Shown piece after piece: positions 62,224-64,000 of a DNA stretch of 64,000 nt. Position 1 is the first letter of the stretch. Each line of letters starts with the position of its first letter. The position numbers and the translations under genes were made by a program. The notes below the pieces were generated by a model. The model did not search any database. It was not told the DNA's origin and saw only the letters and a list, made by a program, of their open reading frames with translations. This DNA is from JBAXTE01 sp963556065 (GTDB taxonomy: Bacteria > Bacteroidota > Bacteroidia > Bacteroidales > WCHB1-69), in assembly GCA_963556065.3 (NCBI GenBank), contig CAUVYH020000014.1:15846-79845 (forward strand), in the 5' to 3' direction.

Positions 62224-63097
62224 TTTCCTCGTAATAATATGAGTAATCAATCCCTTTCATAAACATTTCGCGGTCGTTTATTTTGGTCGTAAGCGCATTT
62301 TCCAGTAATGATTTCAGGACCGTACTATTGGATGGACTCTGCATCATTGCATTCATGTAATCAGGTTTGCTTATCCTGCTCCAATCAACACATTTTTCCA
62401 GTCGTTTTTTCAGAATCAAATCCAACCATATTCTAGTGCTTCTTCCATTTCCTTCCATAAAAGGGTGAGCTACGTTCATTTCCACATATTTGTTTACGAT
62501 TTCGTCAAATGTCGTTTCCGGCATCAATTCGATCTGCTTTAACGTGTTGCCTAAAAAGCGTGACATGGCAAATTGGAAGCCTCCTTTTGAAATGTTTTTT
62601 TGCCTGATTTGTCCCGCAAAATCATACAAACCACCAAACAAATAGGCGTGTATTTGCTGCAAACCTTTGATCGTCCCAACCTCTATGTTGTTGATAAAAG
62701 AACTTTCAAACAGTGCATAAGCTTTTGTTTTGCTTTTTCCATCAATGCTTTCATCGCTATAGGTAAACCATTCGATAAACCGGTTTGCCTTTTTGCCCGG
62801 AAATTCTTTCCCCAAGGCAATAATGCCCGGATAATCCAACATATCGGTTAAATATCTTTTTCCGTCTTGTGCAATAAGCTTCAGTTGGGTAGTGGCACTA
62901 ACCAACTCGCTATTTTCTTTCTTCAATTTGGCTTTTAGGTACTTCCAATAGTTGCGGGCTTTGGTGTAATCGTCCTGGTCGGTGAGCAATGCTACAATAT
63001 CGAGCACACTAAACCACCACTTGGAGTTTTGCTCATCCCAAACGGCCCGGACTTCCCGGTCGTCGAAAAAACGGATGGATACTTTTGCTCTATTCAT
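62216..63097 (-). CDS. Bro-N / Fic domain protein (predicted AMP transferase)
   Basis: 293 aa. The N-terminal part (about 5-110) looks like a Bro-N domain (VRAVWDEQNSKWWFSVLDIV), as found in phage antirepressors. The C-terminal Fic domain (about 130-270) has the complete active motif H211-PFMEGNGRSTR, with GLYDFAGQIRQKNISKG as the flap region. Fic enzymes transfer AMP from ATP to target proteins. I found no clear inhibitory (S/T)xxxE(G/N) helix in this protein. It begins a coupled operon with two lipoproteins. Confidence 0.9.
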   Translation of the reverse strand: MNRAKVSIRFFDDREVRAVWDEQNSKWWFSVLDIVALLTDQDDYTKARNYWKYLKAKLKKENSELVSATTQLKLIAQDGKRYLTDMLDYPGIIALGKEFPGKKANRFIEWFTYSDESIDGKSKTKAYALFESSFINNIEVGTIKGLQQIHAYLFGGLYDFAGQIRQKNISKGGFQFAMSRFLGNTLKQIELMPETTFDEIVNKYVEMNVAHPFMEGNGRSTRIWLDLILKKRLEKCVDWSRISKPDYMNAMMQSPSNSTVLKSLLENALTTKINDREMFMKGIDYSYYYEEND

Positions 63098-63249
63098 GAT
63101 TTACACATATACGATTCTGACTTTTTCTATTTTTTTGTACGAAGTTACAAAAATTTGAACTTATGTTTGCGGGCTGTTGCTTTACCACACTATCATTTTC
63201 AATCGATTACAGCTCCAAACCCCTCGTTGGTCAATGCAAATTCACCAAT

Positions 63250-63897
63250 TTATTTTCGGATATTTGCACAAAGGTTTTCACCTAACGCAAAAGACTTTTT
63301 GCACTCTTCCACAAATACGGTCTCCCTTCTCTTCAACCTTTTTTTGCCGTCAAAGTATGTCATGGCGTACTTTCCATAATCATCAAACTGGTATGTTGAT
63401 GTTGAAACCAAAGATTCGCAACTGCCAAAAACACGTTTCATCAGCTTTCGGTGATATTTGAATAGCTTTTTGTACCCTATCAGTGGCAAGGCAAACGATG
63501 GAGCGTTCATGGTATAGACGAATGCGGTATTGATTTTTTTACCGAAAGACGATGGTTTGCCTTCGTAAGAGGTATATGGAAAAAGCAAGCGTTCCATAAA
63601 CGATTTCATCTCTCCGGAAACGGAGCTAAAATAGACGGGGGAACCCAACACAAGAGCATCACATTCGCAAATCCTTTGCAAAACATCTTCCAAATCGTCC
63701 TTCACTGCACATTTGGTCAATTTATTTCCTTTCAACTTGCACGCAAAGCAACTGGTACATCCTTTATATGAAATGTCGTAAAGATCTATCAATTCCGTTT
63801 CAGCACCTCTTTCTTTCGCACCTTCCAAACACTTTTCAAGAAGGATATGGGTGTTCCATCTTTTTCTGGGACTTCCATTGATTGCAATTATCTTCAT
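63250..63897 (-). CDS. Flavodoxin-family iron-sulfur flavoprotein / NADPH-dependent FMN reductase
   Basis: 215 aa from the ATG at 63897, giving the standard start MKIIAINGSPRKRWNT; the frame extends to 63975 without support. The FMN phosphate site is GSPRKRWNT, and the Cys cluster CTSCFACKLKGNKLTKC fits a compact [4Fe-4S] binding loop as in Isf-type proteins. LVLGSPVYFSSVSGEMKSFM is the second FMN site. It probably acts as an electron-transfer or reductase protein. No operon partner is visible within the window. Confidence 0.88.
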   Translation of the reverse strand: MKIIAINGSPRKRWNTHILLEKCLEGAKERGAETELIDLYDISYKGCTSCFACKLKGNKLTKCAVKDDLEDVLQRICECDALVLGSPVYFSSVSGEMKSFMERLLFPYTSYEGKPSSFGKKINTAFVYTMNAPSFALPLIGYKKLFKYHRKLMKRVFGSCESLVSTSTYQFDDYGKYAMTYFDGKKRLKRRETVFVEECKKSFALGENLCANIRK

Positions 63898-64000
63898 TTT
63901 ATCATCCTGTTTTAATGTGTGATCTGAATTTGAACAAACCTCATTTTCCATTTTCAGATATTTTTCCCCCTTCATCCCGGGCGCTAGGTACCGCTTGAAG

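Noticed and set aside
1..64000. tRNA, rRNA or riboswitch genes
   Set aside because: I found no tRNA arm pattern, rRNA sequence or known riboswitch core by eye; a covariance-model scan would be needed to exclude them.

Overview
The window looks like a chromosomal segment of a Bacteroidota (Bacteroidales-like) bacterium. The evidence is an LpxC-FabZ fusion, a PorX regulator, a secreted protease with a type IX sorting tail, many promoters of the Bacteroidota type (TTTG, about 20 nt, TAnnTTTG), a Bacteroidota-style division and wall cluster, and a Cas13b effector. No rRNA or tRNA gene was recognised. Layout from left to right: the N-terminal part of an M16C zinc protease on the minus strand; an RND efflux operon (adaptor, pump, TolC); a small regulator and membrane-protein island (7.1-9.9 kb) with a shared palindromic operator; a three-gene secreted-protein operon (10.6-14.2 kb, minus) behind a candidate sigma-54 promoter; a lipid A cluster (lpxD paralogue, efp, lpxA, lpxC-fabZ, lpxD, HD hydrolase); then porX, tsaE and alanine dehydrogenase on plus.

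The accessory centrepiece is a type VI-B CRISPR-Cas13 locus (25.2-32.4 kb), all on the minus strand. In order of transcription it has a consensus promoter, a 173-aa membrane protein, cas13b (1135 aa, both HEPN motifs present), a leader promoter and an array of 37 repeats and 36 spacers. There is no cas1 or cas2 in the window. The membrane protein sits where csx27 or csx28 would sit but matches neither well by eye. Its two N-terminal and one C-terminal membrane segments recall the Pycsar effector PycTM (DUF5706). Five CRISPR repeats are interrupted by a 92-93 nt REP-like palindromic element. All five lie at the same position, in the loop of the crRNA hairpin, in the same orientation, and are flanked by a short duplication. 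Older repeat variants keep the hairpin by compensating changes.

After a serine hydrolase gene and a 1.3-kb block of near-tandem intergenic repeats, the minus strand carries yqeY and the dcw cluster. In transcription order this is mraZ, rsmH, ftsL, ftsI, murE, mraY, murD remnant, ftsW, murG, murC, ftsQ, ftsA, ftsZ. It is headed by a classic MraZ operator. murD lacks its N-terminal and ATP-binding domains, which is unexpected for an essential gene.

The right end holds a C10 protease with a CUB domain and a T9SS tail; a MarR regulator with a four-domain sulfur and CoA-disulfide oxidoreductase; a decayed M3 peptidase; a His-rich small protein with a TonB receptor (metal uptake likely); a frameshifted membrane protein; a translationally coupled operon of a Bro-N/Fic protein and two lipoproteins; and an iron-sulfur flavoprotein.
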